Assembly: GCA_949825025.1 (NCBI GenBank)
Contig: OX463781.1
Span: forward strand, 41,057,150-41,121,149
Direction of reading: 5' to 3'
From: Siphlonurus alternatus
Taxonomy: Eukaryota > Arthropoda > Insecta > Ephemeroptera > Siphlonuridae
Length of the DNA: 64,000 bases
Below the pieces are notes generated by a model. The model was not told the DNA's origin. It did not search any database and worked only from the letters and a program-made list of their open reading frames with translations. Positions 24,783 through 37,184 of the stretch are shown piece after piece; position 1 is the first letter of the stretch; the number at the start of each line of letters is the position of its first letter. A program made the translations under genes and the position numbers.

Positions 24783-24984
24783 AGTTAAATTTATGTAATA
24801 TTCCCTCCGGAAGTAGCCGGAAGTTTTAAGTTTTTATCCTTCTTTTTTGTATTTCAGCGTTACAATTTCACAATACTTCTAATACAAAACCCTCTGCGAA
24901 GTTTTAAACTTGATTTACAAAGAGAATAGCCACAAAATTCAACTTCCGTCTACTTTCGGAGGGAATTTTAAATTAGTTTGACTG
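24783..24984. mobile_element. MITE, 'ATTCCTTCCGGAAG' family, copy 2
   Basis: Left end AGTTAAATTTATGTAATATT then CCCTCCGGAAGTAGCCGG. Right end CTACTTTCGGAGGGAATTTT then GTTTGACTG, followed by TA. It is homologous at both ends to 18,633-18,841, with a diverged middle. Confidence 0.8.
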
Positions 24985-27900
24985 TATACGACATATTACA
25001 TTAAAAAAGTGACCCCGTGATGGATTATGGTGAGAGAGATCGATTGAGCTTTCTTTGTTAAAAAGTCAAGAGATTTTCTACGAAAAGTAGTAAAATTGTG
25101 AAAATAAGAAGTAACAAGAGGTAAACTTGGATGTCTGACAGTACAGAATTAAAATAGGCAATGACATCAGCAAATTCTGGCCAGTAATAACAAGTAGCCG
25201 AGTGCAACCCCCCTCCCACATGCGAGTTTTTGCCTCACTGCGGAGTCGATCCTCGCCACTTTAACACATCAAGGTGAAGGCTAAACCTTTACAATATTTT
25301 TTTCTGGCAAGAAATCCCCATAAGATTTATACGCTACTTTATCCAACTTGAAACTGGTTTTCAATAGAGTAGTACGTACATTGAAAAAAAAAAAAAAAGT
25401 GGATAAAAAAATATACTTTACAGTTAAATTCGATAGTTTCTTTATATGGTTGTCGATAGTTTTATAAAATACATTGAAAGCAATGTACGAACAATTGCTT
25501 GTACATGAAATAAAATCACATTAATCAAGATCACAAAATAATACTTTGAAAATAAATGCATGAGGTCATCACGTTGTTTAAAAAAAAAAGTACCACTGGA
25601 GAATATACGATGTAATACGATAAATTTTAACCAATGTTGCTTCAATGTAAACAATTATTTTCAAAACAAACTCAACTAAATATTATAATCGTAATAAAGA
25701 ATATATTTATATAATTAAACTAAATTATGAATGTATTACTAACAATGGAACAGGAAATTCTTCTAATTCAAACACTGAACTAAAACAAAGATTTAAAAGT
25801 CTATACAGTACTAGAAATAATATTATTATACTTTTTGATTAGTTCTAAACGGCCTTACCTCCACTTTGATTATAATTACATTTAAACAAGTCAATAGGTA
25901 TATTTGTAAATACACAGTGAATTCATGAATCATTAATCAGATGAGCCTTATGTACAGGTAACATAAGGAAAATCTAATAATTGATTATTATCATCTGATT
26001 GTGTATATATACAGTATAATTAATCAATGGACTTAATATTGGACCCTCTTAAAAATGCATGCATGGAACTGTATGAATTGAAATGTATGTATGGACCTAG
26101 CCAACTAACAGACTTAAGTACGACACTGTCAATAAAAACTTCCACTTCATATTAAGACCACGAAAGACATCCAGCTCTTACGACCCCGTATAATGTAGCA
26201 ATAAAACTATAGACCTCTAACAATGTCAATGTCGTTATATGCATTATGCATCGCCAGCATTTAATTAAAAGAGTGCCTCATTGTTGACAAATTTAATGCT
26301 GAACACGGTTTTCTGGACAAAGAACCAGCGACATAAATAGGCGTCTTTGTTTTCCTATAATGTATGTATACAATTTATTACAGACAACACACACAGTCCA
26401 GTTCAAATTTCAAATTTTGGCATTTGAAACAATTGTTAAAAATTACTCGAACTTAAAAATCACAACATCCCTACGGTAACTATTTGACAAACTTGTTAAT
26501 CTTGTCATAAAGGAGTATACAATCTGTACATTTAAAATTGTAGTACATGCTTCAATCAAAACTTTTGAGTTCAGACAAAATACGAAAGGGGTGCAATATT
26601 GTTCAATTTTTCCATTAAATCACACCGTACTGTAAACAAACTGTAAAAAAATCCATTTTGTTACATTATATACCGTATTTTGAAAATAAATCCTTTTTAT
26701 AAAAAAAAATAAATAAATAAATTTAAAAAAAAAGGGAAAAAAATGCAATAAAGGGCCTGCAGCATGATGAAATAAACACACACGAAGAAGGTTTCGAAAA
26801 TATTTATATTCCGGAGAATCACTCATCACCGTTCGGCTTCGTAAAGAGCCAAGAGCGCAATAAAACAGCTAGGAGACGCTTTTGAAACTTGGGCGGTGCC
26901 AGAGAGGTTGTATGTTTCTACCAGAGTGGCGCATAAGTCTACAAATAGTTTTGGTACTTAATTGTATTCTACCCATATTGTGAAAAAATCTAATGTAAAT
27001 TTTGATAGTAAAACCCTTTATAAACTCAAACTTGTACAAATCTTAGGTATATGGGCGAATATTACACCCATGTCGTTGTCACCGCGGCGATATTGTTGGC
27101 TGCGAATACTAGATTGGAAACTTCAAGGCAAATGCGCTAAAAATGGCAACATAGGATTGTATGACAATCGCAAAGTAAAACAGGCCCATCCTACAATAAT
27201 AATAACAATAACGTATGAAACTGTGTCTCAAATGTAGATAATATATGAACTATCGGTACACCTTGCTGTATCGTACTTAATTAACATATGGTGATAAGAC
27301 TGATAAGCCAAGTAAATTATACATGCAGCACTGCACGATAGACAACGTGCAATCATTATCATTTCTTTATATACTAACGTACTCGCACGTACACCTCTAC
27401 TGCATTTACTTGCTAGAAACGCAGCTCCATAGACAGAAATTAAATATTTTGGAAGATGTATAGAAGAACACACAGTGTACCCAGGGTTATACATACCCTG
27501 GACGTGAAATATTCTGTTATACTATATGGTATCTTCTATTTTATGCAGTCTCTTCAAAAGCATTTAATAATCTTTTAAAAAAATATATATAGTAAACGAA
27601 TTCTTCAAATTTTATATTTTTATGATACTCTATGCATTAAAATGTAACCGCGAAATTAAGGGTAAGGTACTATAACGCCCAATGTCAAAAATATTTCCAC
27701 ACATGAAAATTATGAAACATGCCGGCAATTATGCAGTATCTTAAAATGTTCTCTTCTACATACCCTATATATCAGTAGCTGAAATATCGAAAATTTGATC
27801 TAGTTTTTGAGTTCTGAATTGAAATTGATCTGGAATTGGAGTCTTAATATTTGTGAAGGACGTATGTCTGCATCTCTGAAGCTCCATCAAGTCAGGAAGT

Positions 27901-28259
27901 ACGTGATGTCCGAGGTGCACATTTAATTGATGTTATCAGCGATGACATCGCAGCGACGGCACGCGGGTGACTCATAGAGACTTCCTTTACTAAAAATTAC
28001 ATCACATGAAGTTAATGTGGCAATATTTTCTCAATCGTCCTTCCGCAAGCAAGACTTTATCCCATTACCTTCACCTTACATCCCGAGAAGGCGTCTCGGC
28101 AGGCCCAGGATAGTTTTATTGTTAACTCGTGTCCGAGACACACATTACATCGGGACCTGTAACTAACTCAACATCAATCAAATATTTTCTCTCCGGCATT
28201 AATGCAATATCAGATTGTTAGGGCGGGGAGGGATTGCAGATCCATGGTAAATATAATTT
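24985..28259. other. AT-rich non-coding region with repeat fragments
   Basis: No gene supported. A dispersed repeat at 26,952-27,028 also occurs at 63,763-63,840. A decayed relative of the 11,022 MITE lies at 27,660-27,830 (GGGTAAGGTACTATAACGCC, TATCAGTAGCTGAAATAT). A fragment at 27,407-27,470 resembles 19,920-19,985. Positions 27,860-28,190 are GC-richer and unexplained. Confidence 0.45.
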
Positions 28260-28402
<143 letters not shown>

Positions 28403-28959
28403 AAACAAGGTAGTAGTAACTAACTATTGTGATTTTTTTAAAAAAAAATGGTACAGACAGAAAACTAGATACTCGCATGCAAATATGAATTACCATGTTG
28501 ATAAAGAAGATTATTGTTATACCTAATTCTCTAATTGTAGCTATTAGGACCAAAGAGATTTTGTAAGTGGGGCTACACAGTCTCTATTCTTATATAGTAG
28601 TTGGTACCAGGTGGCTCCTATAGAGCTGACTGTCGATTCCATGTGAATTGTTAAATGTATCGAACCAGTATTAGAGAAGTACTACTATCTGTCAAGGATA
28701 TCTGTCATATTACATGATGTTTTATTTTCTATTGACCATTGTTGTACGAGTTGGTGTAACGAGTTACTGCGGTCAAGGATATTAGCAGTGGAAGGATAGC
28801 TTAAAACAGAAAAATTAAATAAATTGTTGAAATCCAAACAGTACCCACAGTAACCGGTTTAGAACAGCTGACAAGTGAGTTCCAAATGAGTCCCTAAAAC
28901 ACGAATTGTTGACTCCTCTGGGAGACAACATGGTGACAGTGGCGGTTGACTTCAAAGTA

Positions 28960-29516
28960 AGGGCTGTCTCACATAGAATCGTATGAAAAAGATCCAAAAG
29001 ATTGAAAATTATATCATCTTTAAAAAAGAGGTGTTTAAATATTTACATACTCAGAATTTTTATTCCATATATCCAAATCAAGCTAATGCTAAATCAGATA
29101 AAAATGTTTATATTAAAAATAGATTGAAATAAATGTATGAACTTAATATATTTCTAATATATCTATATAATTATAATATATAAAAGATTTTTTTTCCTAT
29201 TTCTATTTTCAATTAATATATTGAAATTGTTCTGACTTTTGTTTTTGTATTGTGTGATCATGTATGTATGTGTGTTACTATATGTTTTGACTTATTCCAC
29301 ACAATTTGTATGTCAAAGGAATCAATAAATTATTCTATTCTATTCTATTTCGCAGCGTATGATAAACAAATTAGAACTTATGCAATCAAGTGAACATGCG
29401 CACACAGCTTCGTTTCGTATCGCATTGCATGCGATTGTAAGTTTCTCATTTAGAACCGGTTCTAAATTTTTATCATACGAAGTCATATGATGCGATACGA
29501 AGACAGTGTGCGACTC
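28960..29516 (+). mobile_element. MITE, 'AGGGCTGTCTCAC' family, split by a LINE tail
   Basis: Positions 28,960-28,988 and about 29,347-29,516 together match, in order, the uninterrupted inverse copy at 31,508-31,694. Shared blocks are GGGCTGTCTCACA, TTCGCAGC(A/G)TATGATAA, GCGCACACAGCTT and AGAACCG(G/A)TTCTAAATTT. The intervening DNA is the LINE-like insertion listed next. Confidence 0.8.
28989..29346 (+). mobile_element. 5'-truncated LINE 3' end inserted in a MITE
   Basis: About 358 bp of AT-rich 3'-UTR-like sequence ends CAAAGGAATCAATAAATTAT followed by (TATTC)n. This is the layout of a truncated non-LTR retrotransposon copy with a microsatellite tail. Its borders are set by comparison with the unbroken MITE at 31,508-31,694. 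Confidence 0.65.
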
Positions 29517-31507
29517 TTCTTTACAATCCTCTTCAATTTTTATTATCCTTGGACTAGGACAGTTTTAATGACACATCGCACGTCGTCGAACGCTTAGAGT
29601 GTGCCAATCGTGCAGGTGTGTAGTAGGAAATTCTATTAAAATGTTATCAGTGTCCACACAACAGTCGTTAAATATTTAGCAATCGACGTGTTACAATGCC
29701 CGGTTATTTCCGTATGAGGACATTATACAAGCTGATATCTTTTTATAATGTAGATATCATTGGGATGCAGGAAAAAAATATAGCATTACGTTTTATTCTT
29801 GGTAAACAACTGAGCCCCGTGATATGGTGTACGGTACTTTATTTCAGTTAAATTAGCATGGATGCCAATGGATTATGATGAGACAATGCATGCACTTACA
29901 TAAAATAGTTAAACGGGTAAAAAATTACATGATTTTATTTTTACAGTCAAGGTGAGGTTGATATAATGTGTTACACGAAATTTCTTTGATTGTGAAGATT
30001 TTATTTTTGACCCCTCCCACTGACGTATGTATGGGTGTTGTTGTCAGTCTACAGGGGGCGTTGTAAACTTTTTTTTTTTTTTTTTTTGTATATATGACTG
30101 GCAACTGTCGCAGTCTCCTTTTTTTATAATCTTCTCGGACACGATTTTAATAAGTTTTATTTTATAGATTTTTGTGGGTCCCTTTTGAATCACGGTGAAT
30201 GGTTATTTATTCTCAGCATTTATCTAGTTATGAGACAAAGGAAACCGTGGAAACCTTATCAGTAAGGTCAAGTGTTTTTTACCTCCCTCGAAATCACAAA
30301 TTTGTATATCTTCTCCGATTTTAAAGCTCATCAAACTGAGGTTATAAAATTATTCAAATGAATGAAATGCAAATGTCACGCCCCCTTCTTAAGACTATGA
30401 ATTGTTGCATGGTATTGTACTACATTGCGGATATTACTGCAGATGAATTGTATTGGTATGGTAATGTTTAACCATAGTGGGTAATTATGCAGTTGGCCTC
30501 ACGCTGTGTACCCTACTACCTGATTTGCTGGTTCTCTTTGTGTTGTTAACCAACCACGCCCACTCCATCCAAACTTCTCAGACTTTCTTACTGTCGCAGT
30601 CAAAAATATGAACACATTTCCAACATTATGTTAGATTACAACTACTTTTAACGTTGACAGTAATCTGGATTAATTCAGACAAGTGTGACGTCACTAATTT
30701 AACACATTTAATTTGTTATTACTTAACCACATGTATTTTATAAAGCAATTCTCTAGAAATTTGTATTAATAGTAATAAGTTTTCATGGAAATATTCATAT
30801 ATTAATGTAACTTCCAGAACTTATAATACATTCTGATGAGTTTCTAATTCGTTGAATGTATATTGGGAAAACATCTCAAACACTACCGCTGTACGTTGTT
30901 TTGTTTCAATTGTAATTACAGGTATGAGCTAATAATATAAAATAAAGGGATGATAAATTTAGATTAAAAAATAGAATAAATAAATTGAATAAATTTTAAT
31001 TTTGACATTTATAAGATAAAAGCTTGTTAAAATTTAAAGTAATATAATAAAAATAATTGGCTACATTTTTTATAACTTATAAAAATACTTTTTTTTTTTT
31101 TTGCAAAGGGTTCATGTATTTAATTTGCAATTAAATTAAAAGTAATTCTATTTTATACTATATAAACTTTTATATCATCATTGTATTTTTTTTTTTTAGT
31201 ATATTTTTTTTTTACTGTCACAAAGCTCGATGAAAGATTTAGATGGGTATTACGGAGTAAAGCTCCGGCTGTTATTTTCTTTTTGTCTTCTCGACATGAA
31301 ATTGGTTCTTATCTTGTTAGCGTGGCTTGTTCAACAGGAAGCAGCCACGATCCCTCCTCTCATTCATAAACTCTCTACGGGCCCGGCCTGATTGCTAGAC
31401 GACCACTGCTATACTATCTTGGGACACTTCTATGTGACCCGGCCGATCTTCAAGCTCCGGATAAAGAGACTGTACAATGTCTAGAGTCTTATCGAGGCCG
31501 GTTGTTA
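29517..31507. other. Non-coding sequence, nothing recognised
   Basis: AT-rich with T runs. A GC-richer patch at 31,230-31,500 has open frames in plus but no recognisable domain and no convincing exon borders. Confidence 0.45.
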
Positions 31508-31694
31508 GAGGGGTCGTTCAGTGCCTTTGTATCGCATCGTATGATAGAAATTTAGAATCGGTTCTAAAAACGAGAAACGTACGATGCGATACGATACAAA
31601 GCTGTGTGTGCGCGTACATCTGATCGCATATAGGTTATTATTTTTTTTTTTATCATATGCTGCGAAATCATGTGATTCTGTGTGAGACAGCCCT
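31508..31694 (-). mobile_element. MITE, 'AGGGCTGTCTCAC' family, uninterrupted copy
   Basis: Read on the minus strand, it begins AGGGCTGTCTCACACAGAAT and runs through TTCGCAGCATATGATAA, CGTATCGCATCGTACG and AGAACCGATTCTAAATTTC. It is the reference copy that shows where the LINE tail entered the copy at 28,960. Confidence 0.75.
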
Positions 31695-33018
31695 AAAGTT
31701 TTGAAATCTGGACAACACAAACTTTTACTTCTGCTAGGCGTTAACACGGAGTCATGGAGGTATGGTGAACCAAATTTTTTTTTTCATATATATGGGTACA
31801 CTGCAGGGATATACATACCCTGTTTCACAACAATATCTATTAGCTGTATTTTCCAAAAATTATTGTTTTAAAAATGGTTCCCAAACTCATAATAATCTAA
31901 ATCAAAAATTAGATTATTACTTCTTTTTTTCTAATTTTCAGCTATGCAATTAGTAAAATAAACTAAAGTTACATAATTTTTTAAGAAAAAAATAAACTAC
32001 CAATATACGTAATTCGAATTAAGACGATTGATGAACACATCCTAGAAATTTTAATTCCAGTAAAAGATTAATTTAATTTCATGTACAGTGCTCAATATAT
32101 CTAGGCAAAAGGATGATATTAAAAGAGTCGAACAAAATTTAATACATCTTCCATGAAATTAATTAACAGTGATCTTTGATCTCCACACATTTCATTAATA
32201 TTTAAATTTTGTATCTGTGGTGAAGCAAACTTGCTGATTATAATATTCTGTCAGAGAACGCGAGAAAGCTTTGCTATTAATTATCGTCTGGCTGTGCAGA
32301 CATCAAACGGGTAGACCGCCCCCAACCACCGCCATTTCACGCGATATCATTATGGATTTCAAGAACTAAAGACGAGAAATGCGCAAATCGATTTTTTTTT
32401 TTTTTTTAACTTTAAATTAAATACCAGTAAGATATAAAACTGAGGAGTATAGTAAGTAATGCGAATGAGGCACCAGAATTTTTCATAATATTATTTTCAC
32501 CGAGGACGTAACTTTAACGAAATGGACAAGAAAAAAATCAGGAAACGTATGCATACTTTACATATCAATATTAATTAATTAGATACGATTTTTTTAAATC
32601 TATGGTGTAATTTTTGATGACACATAATATTATATCAATTCAGTACGCCAAACTACAATTTTTTAAGATATTTTTTGTGATAACACTGAGATAACATTAA
32701 AATTGAATTCTGCCAAACTAATTAGATATTATTACAGTAGTACAATATATAAAAATTATACAAGTACATTATAAATAATAAATAGAATATGCATAATTAT
32801 AATTTATTTAAATTTATAATATATTATTTGTTGCGATTACGTACTTTGAAACGAAATGATTTATAAGTGGTAGACATATACATGCAAATATAATATAAAA
32901 ATGTTATTACTGTAATTATTTTTAGTTAATTGTGTATGTACAGCACATACCGGTACTGAAATTATCAAAATTTTATAGGGTGAGCTGCCTATAATAGCAT
33001 TCAGCATAATTATCAACT

Positions 33019-33105
33019 ATACACTTCATTAAATAAAAATGTCTGGTCCTGCTATGCTTTAACATAGTAACCGGATCGGATCTTTTTATTTAAATACAGT
33101 GTATG
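33019..33105. mobile_element. Short MITE, 'GCTATGCTTTAACAT' family, copy 2
   Basis: Ends ACACTTCATTAAATAAAAAT and TTTTTATTTAAATACAGTGT are inverted. The centre CTGCTATGCTTTAACATAG and CCGGATCGGA matches 15,372-15,475. Confidence 0.65.
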
Positions 33106-34023
33106 CATACTAACTGTACCACCGGAATAACATAATGTGACATGTGCCGTGTATTTTATTTAACTACCGTAAGTAATAATTACACAAAATTATCTTTAAT
33201 GTTTTAAATTATTTTATTTTATTCTTTTGCAAATATTCATTTTGTAATACATTTTGTAATACTAGTGATAAAAATAAAATGTCAACCCTAATTATTATTA
33301 TTATTATTTTTAAGGAGGCAATCATGCAAAATATATTATTTTGTAAACTTTGATGGCATGTATATCATACAATTCTGTACAGTATTGTAAAATTTATTGT
33401 AAACATAATATCACAGACGTTACGTCTATGCATAATATAATATGTATACATTATGAATCTTAACTATAGTACGTATGTACAGTATTTTTTTTTTTTTTTT
33501 ATTAAGAAAATACAATTAACGAGCGGTGTATCTGATACAAATTTCTGGCTTGAATAAATTAATTAATTCACCAACAAAACGTAATGTGCATACACACTTA
33601 TTTTTTTTTTACATTTTACCCTTCCTTGCTTGTGTCTACCACACTTCTCATTGATGTATACTGTATATTGATGATGCATATATTTTGAGAGATAAACATC
33701 ATCAGCACTGCAACCCCTTGTGTTATGCATGCATACTGCATTGTAATATTTTGATACTTTTTCATGTAAAATATAGTTACATAACATTTGAGGATAATAA
33801 ATTAATTTTGTTTTTCCTTTCTTTCAGGCACAGACAATTGTCTGTTTCAGGCTAGAATTTTCATGATTTGTTTTGTTAGTAAAATAATGTCAACAAATGA
33901 CAGCACGAGTTCCATTCTTTCATTTGTTCACAGCAGATAAATCAATCTTATGAATGAAACTTTAAACAATTTTTAGAGAAAAATTAAATGCCCTTATAAC
34001 ATTTATAAATAGTAAATAATTAC

Positions 34024-34330
34024 CTATTCAAAGATGTCCCAAATATATTTGATAGAGCAAGTGTATAAAGATCGCTGCTGCAGCTGCACCCTGTTGTCTT
34101 GGCACTTGGCAGATCGAATGACAGAAGGCGTCAGCTGTGGTTACAGTTTTTCGTTTCACACTCACAAAATAATCTATACAGGCAGTATCATACATTTCCA
34201 CTGTTCAGCCAAGTAATAAATAATCATTTTCTCACAGAAATAACAACTATAAACAAGAGCAGATCTCGCTAACGCACCCACAAGCACTGTGCTCGAGATC
34301 GATCTTCCAGCTTGCTTACGGAAATGACGT
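34024..34330 (-). other. Possible non-coding (5' UTR) exon or regulatory patch
   Basis: A GC-richer island in an AT desert. Read on the minus strand it ends at a plausible donor, TTGAATAG|GTAATT at 34,024. It lies upstream of the semaphorin-like exon, which has an acceptor and so needs an upstream exon. There is no long open frame on that strand. This is speculation from composition and one splice motif. Confidence 0.15.
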
Positions 34331-34854
34331 TTTTTAGCATTTTTTTGTTATTTTTTTTTATTGTTTCGCGATTGTGCTTCCATCTAGTGGCTTAATATTA
34401 ATCCATAAATATTTAAAGGAACTACTTGCGACATCTATTTTCAGTTACAAAATATAATGAAATGAAATTTATTTTATTTATTTATGATTTAATTGATATA
34501 TAAAAAATAAAATTAATATTATCAGTTTTTTATGCATTAATTCTTTAATACGTTATTTGAACGTAATTGCGTACTCTCCTTATACTCCTTATAGTTCTAT
34601 CATGATACGTACTGTGCATAAATAAAAAATAATAATTTATAAAAATATAATATTTATAAATATCAAAATTTATATATCGATCATAATTTATTATCACTGA
34701 TAAAGTTATGTCACAAATATAAAAATATAATGGTATAATAATATATACCGTAGAACTAAATTAAATATTAATAATTTTACTCTCCTCTTTATAATATTTT
34801 ATTAATTAATAATACAACAAACTATATCTGGTACTATATAATATATATAATGTG

Positions 34855-34873
34855 TAATAAATAAATAAATATA

Positions 34874-34972
<99 letters not shown>

Positions 34973-34994
34973 ACAAATAAATAAATAAATAAAA
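34855..34994. repeat. (AAAT)n microsatellite
   Basis: About 140 bp of AAAT repeats with one interruption near 34,974. Confidence 0.97.
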
Positions 34995-35241
34995 TTATAT
35001 TAGTTAACTATAGATTCGAAAACATTAAATTCAATGAAACTACAAAATACAATTCATAATATTTTATTCAAAACTATAAATAAGTTTGTTGACTGCATAT
35101 TAATAATATACAGTATGTGAAAAGGGTACATATGCATGTATCAATCTAAAAATATCAATCCACACAAATTGTTTGTTTTCAAAATATGTTGTTTAGTATA
35201 ATTGCGTCTGAAACTAAAATAGCACCAACACACGCACTCAT

Positions 35242-35700
35242 AATGGACAAGTAGCATATTTTTTTTTTTACTAGCTCAATCGAAAGAGGAGGTTGAAAAA
35301 TACACCTGTGAATTTTTTTAGATTTTTATCTGTACTGCATCATGCCTAAAGAGGTCACGTGACCTGGAGGCGGCCCCCGTGACGCCTGTGACGTCATTGA
35401 ACTGTTTGGTCAAACAAACGATGGACTTTATAACGCTTCTAAACAACCACGTTGCTATGGAAACAAGCAACAATTAATTTATTGTTTAGAAGCGTTATAA
35501 AGTCGATCGTTTGTTTGACCGGACAGTTCAATGACGTCATAGGCGTCACGGGCGCCGCCTCTCGGTCAAGTGGCCTCTTTACATCTCTATTTTAGCCATA
35601 TGATGCAGTACAAATAAAAATCTCAAAATATTCACAGTTGTATTTTCCGACCTCCTGTTTCGATTGAGTGAATAAAAAAAAATTATGCTACTTGTCCATT
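35242..35700. mobile_element. Palindromic MITE (~460 bp), AATGGACAAGTAGCAT ends
   Basis: Arms of roughly 200 bp: left AATGGACAAGTAGCATATTT, right AAATTATGCTACTTGTCCATT. They pair through CTCAATCGAAA, TGACGTCATTGAACTGTTTG and GGACTTTATAACGCTTCTAA. A short centre (GTTGCTATGGAAAC) separates them. No coding capacity. Confidence 0.88.
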
Positions 35701-35950
35701 GTAGCAATATACAAACAAAATTAAATTCTATTTCTTTACCTCTTTTGGTCAGATATGTAAAGGTCTACTTCTAATATAGTTTGCTGTCAAATAGTTGATC
35801 ATCACAGTTTTAGTATAAAAATTTAAGCAAACTCTATACTATATTATAAATAAAATATACAGATAATTATATGACACGTCTAGAGTGCACATGCAGTACT
35901 TTAAATATATACTTGTAATGGTGTTTGACACCATTTCCACCTCAGTGCCT

Positions 35951-36272
35951 CTTAAAGGCATACAGGCCTTAAATTAAAAATTTGACAGTCACAGAGAGTT
36001 GCTTGAGTTGACAATCAACATTTGGATTATTTTTTCCGTGCGCGATGCAGCTGGCAGGTCCTTGATGACGTCAAAATGACATCACAATGCACTCAACCAT
36101 GCATACGCCGCTATGGTTTTTGACGTCATCAAGGACCTGCATCCTTACTTTGCAGCCCCCGCTCATGCAGCTGCACCGCGCACGGAAAAAAAAATCCAAA
36201 TGTTGATTGTCAACTCAAGCAACTCGCTGTGACTGTCAAATTTTTTATTTGAGGCCTGTATCCCTTTAAAGA
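35951..36272. mobile_element. Palindromic MITE (~320 bp), TA-flanked CAGGCCT ends
   Basis: Left CTTAAAGGCATACAGGCCTT pairs with right GAGGCCTGTATCCCTTTAAAG. Arms continue through ATTTGACAGTCAC, TTGACAATCAACATTTGGAT and GTCCTTGATGACGTCA. TA lies immediately outside CAGGCCT on both sides, fitting a TA-target element. Confidence 0.85.
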
Positions 36273-36500
36273 TAAAAGATAAAGGAGGTCTTAATAATAA
36301 TGGTGAGCGAGGTTTATACACCTTTACCTTGTTTACCTTTACTTTTACACCGAAACTCCGAGGAAAGGGAGTAAAAAAGGGTTTTGAAAGGTAAAAGAAG
36401 GTAAAATACAAATTACTAATTTAGTTTTACTTCATAGCCATAAATTGAGTTCCTTTGATTACCAAAAATATAGTATCAAGACACATCAAGGGATCAGTTA

Positions 36501-37184
36501 TTAATAGACCACTTGCAAAACTATGTTTTAGCAAAACGTAAACAAACTCATTCACCCAGGTATTGTTGGTTGTTGATTATGTGTATTTTTTTTTTTTTCC
36601 AATACATTGGACCTTATGGGAAATTCACGTTTTTCACATACAGATTTCAATACGTGACTTACGTATGATTTTAAAAATAAATATATCACCGGAATCTGCA
36701 GTTCTTGGCCATTTATAATATTGAAAATTTTATTGGAAGATGGTTTCTTTATTTCAATATAGTAAATTTAGTATGACACCAAATCAGCCAATTGCATGGG
36801 GTAAGATACGTAACTAGGCAAACTCCAGTTTGTTGATTTTAACTGTTGCAATAATAAACAATCTGAAGCTTGCTTGGTTACGTATCTTACCCCATGCAAT
36901 TGGCTGATTTGGTGTCATACTAAATTTACTATATTGAAATAAAGAAACCGTCTTCCAATGCAATTTTCATTATTATAAATGGCCAAGAACTGCAGATTCC
37001 AGTGATATATTTATTTTTAAAATTATACGTATGTAATGCATTGAAATCTGTATGTGAAAATCGTAAATTTCCCATAAGGTCCAATGTATTGGAAAAAAAA
37101 TACACATAATCAACAACCAACAATACCTGGGTGAATGAGTTTGTTTACGTTTTGCTAAAACATAGTTTTGCAAGTGGTCTATTA
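36501..37184. mobile_element. Longest palindrome of the window (~685 bp)
   Basis: Arms of about 330 bp start TAATAGACCACTTGCAAAAC and end GTTTTGCAAGTGGTCTATTA. They match almost throughout: CCAGGTATTGTTGGTTGTTG, GGACCTTATGGGAAATT, TCTGCAGTTCTTGGCCATTT and CCAATTGCATGGGGTAAGAT. The open frames on its minus strand (36,929-37,212) are palindrome by-products. Confidence 0.9.

Larger units (their letters stand above)
31695..35241. other. AT-rich non-coding region with one small MITE and an (AAAT)n array
   Basis: No coding exon supported. It includes the small MITE at 33,019-33,105 and the (AAAT)n array at 34,855-34,994, both listed, and a GC-richer patch at 34,024-34,330 discussed separately. Other open frames are short and AT-driven. 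Confidence 0.45.

Noticed and set aside
31181..31369. Plus-strand frame in a GC-richer patch
   Set aside because: No recognisable protein, no clear acceptor or donor, starts in a T run.
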